From contig DGWC01000013.1 of the NCBI GenBank assembly GCA_002395135.1, forward strand, positions 24,319 to 88,318: DNA of 64,000 bases, written 5' to 3'. The stretch comes from Prevotella sp. UBA4268. GTDB taxonomy: Bacteria; Bacteroidota; Bacteroidia; Bacteroidales; Bacteroidaceae. Of this stretch, positions 1 through 8,987 are shown piece after piece. A model generated the notes under the pieces. The model saw only the letters and a program-made list of their open reading frames with translations, was not told the DNA's origin and made no database searches. Numbering within the stretch: position 1 is the first letter of the stretch; each line of letters opens with the position of its first letter. The translations under genes and the position numbers were made by a program.

Positions 1-462
1 CGTCTCATCAATCTTATTGAACTATATAAACTCTATCAGTATGACGATGCCAAGAGTTATGACAAGTTTATGGCTTCCAATTCGGGTAAGAGGACTTCAA
101 CGCCCGACGGTACGCTGCTGCATCCCATACATATCTACAATAAGAATTATTTCCTTCAGGCACGTCGTGGCGATACTTTCAAGATGATAGGTAAGGAAAT
201 TGGCATCAGTGCAAAGAAGATTGCTAAATACAACGAGCGTAATGTGGACGACAAACTGACAGAGAATGAGGTGATCTGGCTGAAAAAGAAACAGAAGAGA
301 GCCGACAAGGCATATCAGGGAAGACTGCATCGCGTGAAGGCTGGTGAGAGTATGTATACCATTGCGCAGTATTATGGCATCCAGTTGAAGAGCCTTTATA
401 AGATGAACCACTTAGGTGCTGATTACCAACTTCGCATAGGTGATCAGTTAAGAGTGAGATAA
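1..462 (+). CDS. LysM-containing glucosaminidase, C-terminal part (5' end outside window)
   Basis: The reading frame is open from base 1, so this is the 3' part of a longer gene. The first visible residues (LIELYKLYQYDDAKSYDKF) look like the end of a Bacteroidetes glucosaminidase (peptidoglycan hydrolase) domain. Two LysM-like segments follow: one around the stretch LQARRGDTFKMIGKEIGIS and a clearer one at the C-terminus (HRVKAGESMYTIAQYYGI ... LRIGDQLRVR). LysM modules bind peptidoglycan, so the protein is probably exported and acts on the cell wall. The stop at 460-462 is followed directly by hairpins with T-tracts. The catalytic residues lie outside the window, so the enzyme assignment is inferred from the visible junction and from known family architecture. 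Confidence 0.75.
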   Translation, partial: RLINLIELYKLYQYDDAKSYDKFMASNSGKRTSTPDGTLLHPIHIYNKNYFLQARRGDTFKMIGKEIGISAKKIAKYNERNVDDKLTENEVIWLKKKQKRADKAYQGRLHRVKAGESMYTIAQYYGIQLKSLYKMNHLGADYQLRIGDQLRVR

Positions 463-501
463 TACCTGCGTAACGGCAGCATGTAGGTATGGCGTTTTTT
501 T
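462..501 (+). terminator. intrinsic terminator after the glucosaminidase gene
   Basis: An 8-bp stem (462-469 with 483-490, one G-T pair) is followed by a T-run at 495-501. It ends the rightward gene. Confidence 0.55.
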
Positions 502-533
502 CAGGTCAGTTCTTGCTGGCCTGAAGTTTTTTT
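501..533 (+). terminator. second rightward terminator hairpin, overlapping the helicase 3' end
   Basis: A 9-bp stem (501-509 with 516-524, one wobble pair, 6-nt loop) is followed by a T-run at 527-533. It overlaps the last codons of the convergent helicase gene. The T-run polarity suits rightward transcription. Confidence 0.5.
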
Positions 534-2242
534 ATTCTGCGCAAAGCCTCGGGAGCCGTGGGATATAATTGCAAGGCTTTGTTGTAGTTGGCAATGGCAG
601 CGTCGGTCATGTGCTCTTTTTCGCATTCCTTTCCCAACATGATGTATTCTACAGCCAGACGTTTCAGCATTTCATCCATGCGCTTGCGTTCGGCAATCAG
701 CATATCCTTTTCCTGTCTGAGTAAGTTTATCGTGTTCAGTTTTCTGCGGATGAGACGCTTGGCAGCAGGTTTCTCTATGTCGTAACGGCTGTGAATGGCA
801 ACGAAAAACTGTTTGAGAAACTGGTCGAAGTCACCTGCATCAAAGGCCATGGCCGCATCGTGGTAAGCCTTGTCGGCCTTGCTTTCAGACAAAGCGGCGG
901 CTATGACGTGGTCGTTGTTGTATTGTCGTGCAAACTGTTTTACTTCCGGTCTCACGAAAACATGCTCACGGCGGATGGGTTCGGTGAGCGACATTCCGTT
1001 GAGCGATGTGCAACGAGACAAGGCAACATAAGTCTGTCCACCGGCGAATATGCCTCCAGAGAAATCAATGACTACCTGGCGGAAGGTCAGTCCCTGACTT
1101 TTGTGAATGGTCATGGCCCATGCCAGACGTATGGGAAACTGGATGAACACCCCGATTTCCTCTTCTTCAATCTTCTGTTCCTTTTCATTAAAGGAGTATC
1201 TCACATTGCTCCAGTGCTCTTGTTCCACCTCATGCTCGTTCCCGTCTTCTGTGATGACGTAGATGACACCAAGTTCTTCGTCGATGGCTTCAACTATGCC
1301 GAGCGTTCCGTTCACCCATCTTCTGTCAATGTCATTCTTGATAAAAACAATCTGAGCACCGGGCTTTACGTACAGTTCCATCTGGGTCGGCAGGCTGCTC
1401 TCTGGGAATTCGCCCTTAATAATACCTTTGAAACAGGTGGGTTCTCCAGGAAGTTCCTGTAAATGCTTATCATTGATGTAGTCTACCTGGTCTCTGCGTG
1501 ATGACAGCGTAATGGCCAACTGGTTGTTGTCTTCTTTCAGAGGTTTGCCTACGCGGGAATTCAGCATCTGCAAATCGGGTTGCGACACTTCGCTCATTCT
1601 GATGTGATCGAGAATGGACAGAAACAGCGGGTCTCTTTGCCTATATACCTTTTTCAGTTCTACGCAAACCAGTTGGAAATCGCGGAAAACATGGGCATCA
1701 AAGAAGAACGCATTCGAATAGAAGGGAGACAAGAACTGGCGGTCTTCTTCCTTGAAGACGGGTTCCAACTGATAGACATCTCCCACAAGCAGCAACTGCT
1801 TACCGCCAAACGGCTCGCGCATGTTACGGTTGTATATGCGCAGCACTTTGTCGATAAAGTCGAGAATGTCGGCTCTCACCATACTGATCTCGTCAATAAT
1901 AATGAGTTCCAGTTCTTGCAGGATTTTTCTTTTCTCACCGTTATAACGCAACGTATCGCGGATATTGCGTGCATTAAATCGGGTGTCGTTGGGCAGGAGA
2001 GGGTGGAAGGGCAGTTTGAAGAAACTATGCAGTGTGCTTCCACCCACATTGATGGCTGCAATCCCGGTGGGAGCGAGTACCACGTGCTTCTTTTTCGTAT
2101 GTTTGCAGATGTATCTTAGGAAAGTGGATTTACCCGTCCCTGCCTTTCCTGTAAGGAAAAGGGAGCGACGGGTATACTCAATAATCTGCAACGCTTGTTG
2201 TAATTCTTTATTGTCTAAGTCAATCTGCTCTATATCGTTCAC
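506..2242 (-). CDS. PIF1-like ATP-dependent DNA helicase with C-terminal TPR
   Basis: The 578-residue protein has a superfamily 1B (PIF1/RecD-like) helicase core. Walker A is TGKAGTGKST near residues 31-40, Walker B is IIIDEISMV, and the late helicase motif is MTIHKSQGLTF followed by YVALSRC. Such enzymes unwind DNA 5' to 3' and resolve structured DNA; the specific substrate here is unknown. The last 50 or so residues (MLGKECEKEHMTDAAIANY ... LYPTAPEALRRIKKL) form a TPR-like helical repeat, which suggests a protein-interaction tail. The gene starts 5 bp after the stop of the upstream penicillin-binding protein gene, so the two are probably cotranscribed. The helicase call is firm; the cellular role is not. 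Confidence 0.9.
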   Translation of the reverse strand: MNDIEQIDLDNKELQQALQIIEYTRRSLFLTGKAGTGKSTFLRYICKHTKKKHVVLAPTGIAAINVGGSTLHSFFKLPFHPLLPNDTRFNARNIRDTLRYNGEKRKILQELELIIIDEISMVRADILDFIDKVLRIYNRNMREPFGGKQLLLVGDVYQLEPVFKEEDRQFLSPFYSNAFFFDAHVFRDFQLVCVELKKVYRQRDPLFLSILDHIRMSEVSQPDLQMLNSRVGKPLKEDNNQLAITLSSRRDQVDYINDKHLQELPGEPTCFKGIIKGEFPESSLPTQMELYVKPGAQIVFIKNDIDRRWVNGTLGIVEAIDEELGVIYVITEDGNEHEVEQEHWSNVRYSFNEKEQKIEEEEIGVFIQFPIRLAWAMTIHKSQGLTFRQVVIDFSGGIFAGGQTYVALSRCTSLNGMSLTEPIRREHVFVRPEVKQFARQYNNDHVIAAALSESKADKAYHDAAMAFDAGDFDQFLKQFFVAIHSRYDIEKPAAKRLIRRKLNTINLLRQEKDMLIAERKRMDEMLKRLAVEYIMLGKECEKEHMTDAAIANYNKALQLYPTAPEALRRIKKLQASKN

Positions 2243-2247
2243 GAATG

Positions 2248-4770
2248 TTACAGGTCTTCAAATTTAACGGGTTGCTCTTTCGGAACCTGAGCCGGCTGTT
2301 GTGTATTGTTTTGTGACGGATCCTGGTTTGCAGGATTGCCTTCTTGTTCCTCTGTGATAATTGGATTACCATCTTCGTCAAGCAGAATCTCATCATCCAT
2401 TTCAATGGTGAGCGTGTCGGCATCTATGGTGTCTCTTATTTGTCCATAATAACTCGAGCAGTTATACAGGTCAGCCGTAATGTCTGCATCTGACGGTTTC
2501 TTGAAATGGCCGTGGTATTTCTTGAAGGCAGGATCATTCATGAGTGATTCAAGGAAGTATCCGCAAATGGGAAGTGCTGTCTTGCTGCCTTGTCCGAGTG
2601 CTCCTGTGCGGAAATGAATCGATCTGTATTCACCTCCAACCCATGCACCGCAAACCAGTTTCGGGCTTACACACATGAACCAGGCATCGGAATGGTTGTT
2701 GGATGTACCGGTCTTGCCACCGAAATCAGTATCCAAAGCACCTTTGTTTCCTACCCATGCCCACAGACTTTGTGAGGTTCCTCCCGGTTCACGCAGTCCG
2801 CCGAGGAGCATCTGTTGCATCAAGAAGGCACTCTTATATGGAATCACCTGCTTTACTTCTGTAGGTCCGATGTAGACTTCACGTCCGTCCCGGTCTAATA
2901 TTTTGGTGACAAGCACGGGTTCCACGTGCTTTCCGTCATCGGCAATGCAGCAATATGCATTGGTCATTTCCAGCAGGTTGACATCGCTCGACCCAAGTGC
3001 AAGCGACGGTGCATCATCCAATTTGCTCTTAATGCCCATGTCGTAGGCTGTGGCAATGATGTTCTTGATGCCCATCTCCTGTCCTAAGCGCACGGCTACG
3101 GTATTTATGCTTTTTGCAAACGCGCTCTTCAGGGGGAGTGAATCACCCGAGAATCGCCCGTTGGCATTGGATGGTGTCCACATGACTGTCTTTTTCTTCT
3201 TTGAATCATATACTTCCATCGAGAAGTATTCATCACGACGCTTGTCACATGGTGTTAGACCTTGGTTCATGGCCTCGGTATAAACGAACAACTTGAATGT
3301 GGAACCCGGCTGTCGCATGGCGGTTACCTTGTCATATTTCCAAGAGTTGAAATCTATATCGCCAACCCATGCCTTGATGTGTCCGTTAGAAGGTTCCATG
3401 GCCACGAAACCGCAATGCATAAACCTGACCATATAACGTATGGAGTCGAGTGTAGACATCTCGCGCTCAATCGTTCCGTTCTCATAATCAAATAGTTTCA
3501 CTTTGTGTGGTCTGTTCAATGCGGCCATCACGCTATCCTGATTGTTGCCGTATTTGGCCGAAAGCGTTTTATAAACAGGCAGGCGCTTGGCTATATCTTC
3601 GATGAAATTGGGTATCACGCGATGATTCTCATCCTGCCATGGCTCTTCTTTTCCCCAGTGATTGTTGAAGTTGTTCTGCACTATCTTCATCTGGCGGATG
3701 GCTGCATCTTCGGCATACTTCTGGATGCGCGTGTCTATCGTTGTATATATCTTTAGTCCGCTGCTATACAGGTCGTATCCATTCTCGGCACACCAGTCTT
3801 CAAGATAATCGGCAATGGCCTCCCGGAAATAGTTTGCCTTGCTGTCGTAATTGGTTTCTACGCTGTAATTGAGTTTTATGGGTATTTGTTTCAGTGAATC
3901 ATATTCTAAATCTGTCAGATCAAGATGTCTGAACATGTTATCCAATACCACGTTACGGCGTTTGATACTATTCTCCGGGTGAGAAATTGGATTATAGTAT
4001 GTGGTTGCCTTTAGCATGCCAACCAATACGGCAGCCTGTTCTGTCGTCATGTCTTTAGGAGTGGTATTGAAATATGTCTTGCATGCCGTTTTTATACCGA
4101 AAGCATTAGAACCGAAATCCACCGTGTTGGCATACATGGTGAGTATTTCTTCTTTGGAAAACACAGTTTCCAATTTCGTGGCTATAATCCACTCCTTTGT
4201 TTTTACAATCAGAATCTTCAGACCGGGGACTTTTCCGAGTAGACCGGTTGAGTATTGCGTTCTTACACGGAACATGTTTTTGGCCAACTGTTGCGTAATT
4301 GTGGATGCACCGCGCGCATCATGGTGGAGCAAAGCATCTTTTGCTGCACTGAACAATCCCACAGGATCTATGCCCCAATGCTTGTAGAAACGCTCATCTT
4401 CGGTGTCGATCAGCGCTTTCCAGAACATGGGGTTCACCTCCTCATATTTTACAGGTGTGCGGTTCTCGTTGAAATATTTGCCGATAAGCACGTTGTCGGC
4501 GCTGTATAATTCTGATGCCTGACTCGTCTGAGGATCTCTGATTCCGGAAAAATAACCTGGCGATTTTCCGAAGAGTCCTAAGAAATTAACATCTACCATG
4601 AACAGGTAAACGATGAAAAGAAATAAGAATGTGAGTATGCCCACACATAATTTGGTATACCATCGCCGATTGCTATATAGAGATTTATACCAAGGCCAGA
4701 ACCTTTTTATTCTTTTCCAGCACCATGAAAACATTCTGGTGAGGAAGAACCCATTACTATTTTCAGACAT
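2248..4770 (-). CDS. bifunctional penicillin-binding protein 1A (class A)
   Basis: This 840-residue class A penicillin-binding protein polymerises and cross-links peptidoglycan. After a cytoplasmic N-terminus there is one membrane segment (about residues 41-60). The GT51 glycosyltransferase domain follows with the catalytic motif EDERFYKHWGID (about 124-135) and GASTITQQLAKN. The transpeptidase domain shows all three penicillin-binding motifs: SxxK (S490-TFK), SxN (S554-IN) and KTG (686-688). The tail is acidic and rich in Q, N and P. The length is usual for Bacteroidetes PBP1A. A -7 box lies in the gap after miaA, so it probably has its own promoter, and it is followed 5 bp later by the helicase gene. 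Confidence 0.95.
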   Translation of the reverse strand: MSENSNGFFLTRMFSWCWKRIKRFWPWYKSLYSNRRWYTKLCVGILTFLFLFIVYLFMVDVNFLGLFGKSPGYFSGIRDPQTSQASELYSADNVLIGKYFNENRTPVKYEEVNPMFWKALIDTEDERFYKHWGIDPVGLFSAAKDALLHHDARGASTITQQLAKNMFRVRTQYSTGLLGKVPGLKILIVKTKEWIIATKLETVFSKEEILTMYANTVDFGSNAFGIKTACKTYFNTTPKDMTTEQAAVLVGMLKATTYYNPISHPENSIKRRNVVLDNMFRHLDLTDLEYDSLKQIPIKLNYSVETNYDSKANYFREAIADYLEDWCAENGYDLYSSGLKIYTTIDTRIQKYAEDAAIRQMKIVQNNFNNHWGKEEPWQDENHRVIPNFIEDIAKRLPVYKTLSAKYGNNQDSVMAALNRPHKVKLFDYENGTIEREMSTLDSIRYMVRFMHCGFVAMEPSNGHIKAWVGDIDFNSWKYDKVTAMRQPGSTFKLFVYTEAMNQGLTPCDKRRDEYFSMEVYDSKKKKTVMWTPSNANGRFSGDSLPLKSAFAKSINTVAVRLGQEMGIKNIIATAYDMGIKSKLDDAPSLALGSSDVNLLEMTNAYCCIADDGKHVEPVLVTKILDRDGREVYIGPTEVKQVIPYKSAFLMQQMLLGGLREPGGTSQSLWAWVGNKGALDTDFGGKTGTSNNHSDAWFMCVSPKLVCGAWVGGEYRSIHFRTGALGQGSKTALPICGYFLESLMNDPAFKKYHGHFKKPSDADITADLYNCSSYYGQIRDTIDADTLTIEMDDEILLDEDGNPIITEEQEGNPANQDPSQNNTQQPAQVPKEQPVKFEDL

Positions 4771-4802
4771 CTTGCTTTGTTTTTTATAAACTTAATATCA
4801 TG

Positions 4803-4810
4803 CAAATATA
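4803..4810 (-). promoter_or_regulatory. -7 element upstream of the PBP1A gene
   Basis: On the minus strand the sequence is TATATTTGCA, matching the Bacteroidetes -7 consensus TAnnTTTG. The -33 region is weak (CTTG with 22-bp spacing). It lies between miaA and the PBP gene. Confidence 0.5.
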
Positions 4811-4826
4811 ATAAAAAAACTCTTTC

Positions 4827-5729
4827 TTAAATCAAGTCGCTGATATATTTTATGATTTCTTTAGTATTCTCCCTGTCAAGGTCAAACCATTTGATGCTGT
4901 CGTCCCTTTTAAACCATGTGAGTTGTTTCCTGCAATACCTACGGGTGTTTCCTTTTATTCTTTCGATGGCCTCATCAAGACTCCATGTGCCATCGAAATA
5001 GTTGAACAGTTCTTTATAACCCACTGTGTTCAATGCGTTTAGATGCCTGTTTGGATACAAAATGCGTGCTTCTTCAAGCAAGCCGGCTTCAATCATGCTA
5101 TCTACTCTCTGGTTGATTCTCTGATACAACACTTCACGGTTTCTGTTCAAACCAATTTTTATGATGTTGAAGTCTCTTTTTTTCTTTTCACCAGTGCGAA
5201 GACTTGTGAATGTTGTGCCTGTTGTATGGATGATCTCAAGGGCATGAATCACACGCCTGTAGTTATGCTTGTCAACGATATCGTAGTACTCCGGATCTAA
5301 TTGTTGCAGTTCTTTGCACAGACTGTCAAGGCCTTCTTCGGCGAACCGTCGCTTCATTTCGTTTCTTAAGTCATCTTTCACAGTCGGAAGATCTCCCATT
5401 CCGTAGCAAACAGCATCTATGTACATCATGCTTCCGCCCGCCATCAAAGCCAGATCGGATTCAAGAAACAGTTTGTTGAGCAGCCGCATGACATCCTCTT
5501 CATACATGGAAGCATTATAGTATTCATTCATGTCGAGCATTTCGACCATATAATGCTTCACGCGTTGCTGCTGTTCGCTGGTGGGGGCAGCAGTACCGAT
5601 TGGCATGCCGCGATATATCTGCCGCGAATCGGCATTGATGATAGGTATATGAAAATACTCGGCCACACTGAGACTTAATTCTGTCTTGCCAATACCAGTG
5701 GGACCGAGTATAACAACAAGATTCTTCAT
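4827..5729 (-). CDS. miaA: tRNA dimethylallyltransferase MiaA
   Basis: MiaA transfers a dimethylallyl group from DMAPP to N6 of adenosine 37 in tRNAs that read UNN codons. The 300-residue protein has the P-loop GPTGIGKTE (9-17), the family motif INADSRQIYRGMPIGTA (about 30-46) and the C-terminal segment NTRRYCRKQLTWFKRD that contacts tRNA. Its length is normal. Its start codon abuts the lpxA stop exactly (5729/5730), so it is the last gene of the lpxD-lpxC/fabZ-lpxA-miaA unit. Confidence 0.97.
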   Translation of the reverse strand: MKNLVVILGPTGIGKTELSLSVAEYFHIPIINADSRQIYRGMPIGTAAPTSEQQQRVKHYMVEMLDMNEYYNASMYEEDVMRLLNKLFLESDLALMAGGSMMYIDAVCYGMGDLPTVKDDLRNEMKRRFAEEGLDSLCKELQQLDPEYYDIVDKHNYRRVIHALEIIHTTGTTFTSLRTGEKKKRDFNIIKIGLNRNREVLYQRINQRVDSMIEAGLLEEARILYPNRHLNALNTVGYKELFNYFDGTWSLDEAIERIKGNTRRYCRKQLTWFKRDDSIKWFDLDRENTKEIIKYISDLI

Positions 5730-6500
5730 TTATCGGATGATGCCTCGCTTGCTGCTTTGGACAAAATTGATAATGTAGTTGATTTCTGGAGTCAGCGGAA
5801 GGTTTTTCTTGATTTCTTCGATACCTTCTGCCAATATGCCTTTCGAATACAACAGCCTGTATGCATTATGAATCTGATCGATGGTTTCATTACTGAAACC
5901 GCGACGGCGCAGACCGATAATATTCACTCCTGCATAGCGGATGGGCTCTTTTCCGGCAATAATATATGGAGGAATGTCCTGGCTGGTGCGGCTTCCTCCC
6001 TGTATCATAACATAGCCACCGATACGGATGAACTGATGGAAAAGCACTGTGGCAGAAATGATGGCATTGTCATCTACTACTACTTCTCCTGCGAATTTCG
6101 TGGAATTGCCAATAATGCAGCCGCTGCCTATCACGCAGTCGTGGGCAATATGCATGTTTTCCATTAACAGATTATTGTTGCCTACGATGGTTGTTCCCTT
6201 CGAGGCAGTACCTCTTGATATGGTAACATTCTCGCGGATGCTGTTGTTGTCACCAATTTCGCAGATCGTGTCTTCGCCTTTGAACTTCAAATCCTGTGGC
6301 TTTGTACTGATGCTTGCACCCGGCATGAACTCGTTGTTGTTGCCGATGCGGGCTCCATAGTTAATGGTGACGCTATTTTGCATGACATTATTGTCACCGA
6401 TAACGGTGTTCTTGTCAATGTAGCAGAACGGTCCAATGATATTATTGTCACCGAGTTGTGCCTCGGGATGCACAAATGCTAAAGGGCTGATAGTGTTCAT
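5730..6500 (-). CDS. lpxA: acyl-ACP--UDP-N-acetylglucosamine O-acyltransferase LpxA
   Basis: LpxA performs the first step of lipid A synthesis: it transfers a 3-hydroxyacyl chain from ACP to the 3-OH of UDP-GlcNAc in the cytoplasm. The 256-residue protein is a left-handed beta helix of hexapeptide repeats (many IGDNN turns). The catalytic His is in MHIAHDC (about residue 120, corresponding to E. coli His125). The C-terminal helical domain contains AGVNIIGLRRRGFS. It abuts lpxC-fabZ upstream (6500/6501) and miaA downstream, as expected for translational coupling. Acyl-chain length preference cannot be read from the sequence. Confidence 0.97.
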   Translation of the reverse strand: MNTISPLAFVHPEAQLGDNNIIGPFCYIDKNTVIGDNNVMQNSVTINYGARIGNNNEFMPGASISTKPQDLKFKGEDTICEIGDNNSIRENVTISRGTASKGTTIVGNNNLLMENMHIAHDCVIGSGCIIGNSTKFAGEVVVDDNAIISATVLFHQFIRIGGYVMIQGGSRTSQDIPPYIIAGKEPIRYAGVNIIGLRRRGFSNETIDQIHNAYRLLYSKGILAEGIEEIKKNLPLTPEINYIINFVQSSKRGIIR

Positions 6501-7886
6501 TTATTTGTTTTTAACGATTTGGGCAGTAAAAGATGCTTCTGAAACGATAGTGTCACCAACGAAAGTATAGCCTTTCATGGATGATACTCCGTGGCGTAGA
6601 GGTGCAAGAAGTTCAACCTTGAAGATAAGTGTATCTCCAGGAACTACCTTTTGACGGAACTTCACGTCTGTGATTTTCATGAAATATGTACTCCATCGCT
6701 CTGGTTCCTCAACCGTGTTGAGTACCAAGAGTCCACCACACTGTGCCATTGCTTCTATCTGGAGCACACCTGGCATGACGGGTTCTTGCGGGAAGTGACC
6801 CTGGAAGAAGGGCTCGTTGCTCGTTACATTCTTCACACCGACAATGCTGTTTGGTCCAATAGAGATAACTTTGTCAACCAACTGGAATGGGTAGCGGTGG
6901 GGGAGAAGTTCGCGAATGCGATTCACGTCCATCACTGGCGGCTCGTTAGGATCGTAGAACGGAACCTGCACCTCATGTTTGCGAATCTCCTTCCTCATGA
7001 GTCTTGCAAACTTATTGTTCACCGTATGTCCCGGTCTTGTGGCAATGATGCGTCCCTTGATGGGCTTTCCGATAAGTGCCATGTCTCCAATGATGTCAAG
7101 CAACTTGTGCCTTGTACACTCATTCTCCCACATAAGGGGCTTGTTCTGTATGTATCCAATCTTGGTTGCATCCATGTGTGGAACATTTAGCACATCAGCA
7201 AGATGGTCGAGTTGTTCTTGAGTCACCTCGCGTTCATAGATGACAATGGCATTGTCAAGATCGCCTCCCTTGATTAAATTGGCATCAAGCAGTGGCACAA
7301 TGTCACGCACGAAAACGAAAGTTCGAGCAGGAGCAATGGTCTCTGCAAAATCATCAATTTTATCGAGTGTTGCAAACTGGCTGTTGATGAATTTTGATTC
7401 GAATGAGCACATGGCCGTAATTGAGAAGTCCTCATCTGGAAGAATCGTTATACAAGAACCTGTCTCCTCGTCGATGATTTCGTGCTTGTGGCGGATTACA
7501 TAATAATCCTTCGGAGCATTCTGCTCACACACGCCAATCTCAAGAATCTTTTTTACATACATGGCGGCTGAACCGTCAAGGATTGGGAATTCTGGGCCGT
7601 TCACTTGAATCAGGCAATTGTCGATTCCCAAAGCATACAGTGCCGCCATACCATGCTCAACGGTAGAAACGCGGAAATCGCCTTTTCCTAAAACCGTTCC
7701 GCGCCGTGTGTCAACGACATTCTCTGCTATCGCATCGATAATAGGCTCTCCGTCTAAATCAATGCGTTGTATTTTATATCCAGTGTTTTCTGGTGCAGGA
7801 TTAAATGTCACAGTGAGATTCAAACCTGTATGCAAGCCTTTTCCAAACAATGAAAAGCTGCCTTTGAGCGTTTTTTGCTTTAACAT
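6501..7886 (-). CDS. lpxC-fabZ: fused UDP-3-O-acyl-GlcNAc deacetylase / 3-hydroxyacyl-ACP dehydratase
   Basis: This 461-residue fusion is characteristic of Bacteroidetes. Residues 1-310 are LpxC, the committed zinc-dependent step of lipid A synthesis. Its zinc ligands appear as H78 (STVEHGM), H260 and D264 (TRHKLLDIIGD), and a later conserved His is at about 286 (RPGHTVN). Residues from about 320 are FabZ, the hotdog-fold dehydratase of fatty acid elongation. It begins at IRELLPHRYPFQLVD, and its active-site His is in QGHFPQEPVMPG (about 364), with the Glu in LQIEAMAQ (378). Fusing the two activities joins lipid A commitment to the enzyme that competes for 3-hydroxyacyl-ACP. It lies 25 bp after lpxD and directly before lpxA. 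Confidence 0.97.
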   Translation of the reverse strand: MLKQKTLKGSFSLFGKGLHTGLNLTVTFNPAPENTGYKIQRIDLDGEPIIDAIAENVVDTRRGTVLGKGDFRVSTVEHGMAALYALGIDNCLIQVNGPEFPILDGSAAMYVKKILEIGVCEQNAPKDYYVIRHKHEIIDEETGSCITILPDEDFSITAMCSFESKFINSQFATLDKIDDFAETIAPARTFVFVRDIVPLLDANLIKGGDLDNAIVIYEREVTQEQLDHLADVLNVPHMDATKIGYIQNKPLMWENECTRHKLLDIIGDMALIGKPIKGRIIATRPGHTVNNKFARLMRKEIRKHEVQVPFYDPNEPPVMDVNRIRELLPHRYPFQLVDKVISIGPNSIVGVKNVTSNEPFFQGHFPQEPVMPGVLQIEAMAQCGGLLVLNTVEEPERWSTYFMKITDVKFRQKVVPGDTLIFKVELLAPLRHGVSSMKGYTFVGDTIVSEASFTAQIVKNK

Positions 7887-7911
7887 ATCTGATTAATTGT
7901 ATTTGTTCTGA

Positions 7912-8949
7912 TTATTGTTGTTGGTGCTTTAGTTCATCAACTTGCTTCTGCAAATCGTTGAGTTGTTTGTAAATATCGGGGAGTTTCTTAAATAGCACCG
8001 ATGACTTGAAGAATTGTTTCGCATCCATGGCAGGAGATCCTATAACGGTTTCATTGCCTTTCAGACTACTGTTCACACCGCATTGTGCGCCTACAAATGT
8101 TTTGTCGCCTACTTTGATGTGTCCTGCAAAACCTGCCTGTCCACCAAACATGCACCAAGAACCAACTTTTGTGCTGCCGGCAATGCCCACTTGTGCTGAC
8201 ATAACGGTGTTTTCGCCTACTTCTACATTGTGTGCTATTTGAACGAGATTATCCAGTTTCACGCCTTTATGTACAATCGTGCTGCCCATCGTTGAGCGAT
8301 CCACGCAGGTGTTTGCTCCAATCTCCACATCGTCTTCTATGACAACAATGCCAATCTGTGGGATCTTGTCATAGCCATCTGCATTCGGTGCAAAACCGAA
8401 TCCATCTGCACCAATCACTGTTCCTGAGTGAATGGTTACACGATTGCCAAGTCGACAATCATGGTATATCGATACATTCGGATATAACAGGCAGTCATCG
8501 CCAATCTTTGCACCATCTTCAACAACGGTGTGGGGATATATCTGAGTGTGATTTCCTATTTCCACGTTGTCACCAATGAAAGCAAAAGCCCCGATATAGC
8601 AGTCTTCACCGATTTTTGCAGACGGAGAAACAAAGGCAAGAGAGTCGATACCTTTTTTCTTTGGCTTCATGCTCTCATATAACTGCAGCAGTTTAGCCAC
8701 GCTCTCATAAGCGTTCTTCACTCGAATGAGTGTGGGCTTGACGCTTTTTTCCAGCACCACGTCTTCATTGATAAGCACAACGCTTGATTTTGTTTCGTAA
8801 ATATAGTGGAGATATTTGGGATTGGAGAGAAACGAAATGGCTCCAGCCTTTCCCTCTTCTATTTTAGCAAAAGTATTGACAATTGCATTCTCATCGCCTT
8901 CAACTCTTCCCTGAATGAAGTCGGCAATTTGTTTTGCTGTAATTTCCAT
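7912..8949 (-). CDS. lpxD: UDP-3-O-(3-hydroxyacyl)glucosamine N-acyltransferase LpxD
   Basis: LpxD adds the N-linked 3-hydroxyacyl chain in the third step of lipid A synthesis. The 345-residue protein has the N-terminal uridine-binding domain ([15 protein letters not shown]), then a long left-handed beta helix of hexapeptide repeats. The catalytic His is in [11 protein letters not shown] (about residue 240). A short coiled-coil tail ([16 protein letters not shown]) completes it. It is the first gene of the lpx unit. A good -7 box lies 20 bp before its ATG, in the gap after the HD-domain gene. Confidence 0.97.
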   Translation of the reverse strand: MEITAKQIADFIQGRVEGDENAIVNTFAKIEEGKAGAISFLSNPKYLHYIYETKSSVVLINEDVVLEKSVKPTLIRVKNAYESVAKLLQLYESMKPKKKGIDSLAFVSPSAKIGEDCYIGAFAFIGDNVEIGNHTQIYPHTVVEDGAKIGDDCLLYPNVSIYHDCRLGNRVTIHSGTVIGADGFGFAPNADGYDKIPQIGIVVIEDDVEIGANTCVDRSTMGSTIVHKGVKLDNLVQIAHNVEVGENTVMSAQVGIAGSTKVGSWCMFGGQAGFAGHIKVGDKTFVGAQCGVNSSLKGNETVIGSPAMDAKQFFKSSVLFKKLPDIYKQLNDLQKQVDELKHQQQ

Positions 8950-8968
8950 ATTATATCAATTTGTTTTG

Positions 8969-8976
8969 CAAAGTTA
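8969..8976 (-). promoter_or_regulatory. -7 element of the lpxD operon
   Basis: The minus strand reads TAACTTTGCA, a perfect TAnnTTTG box. I found no convincing -33 element. It lies between the HD-domain gene and lpxD. Confidence 0.55.
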
Positions 8977-8987
8977 CGGAAAAAAAA

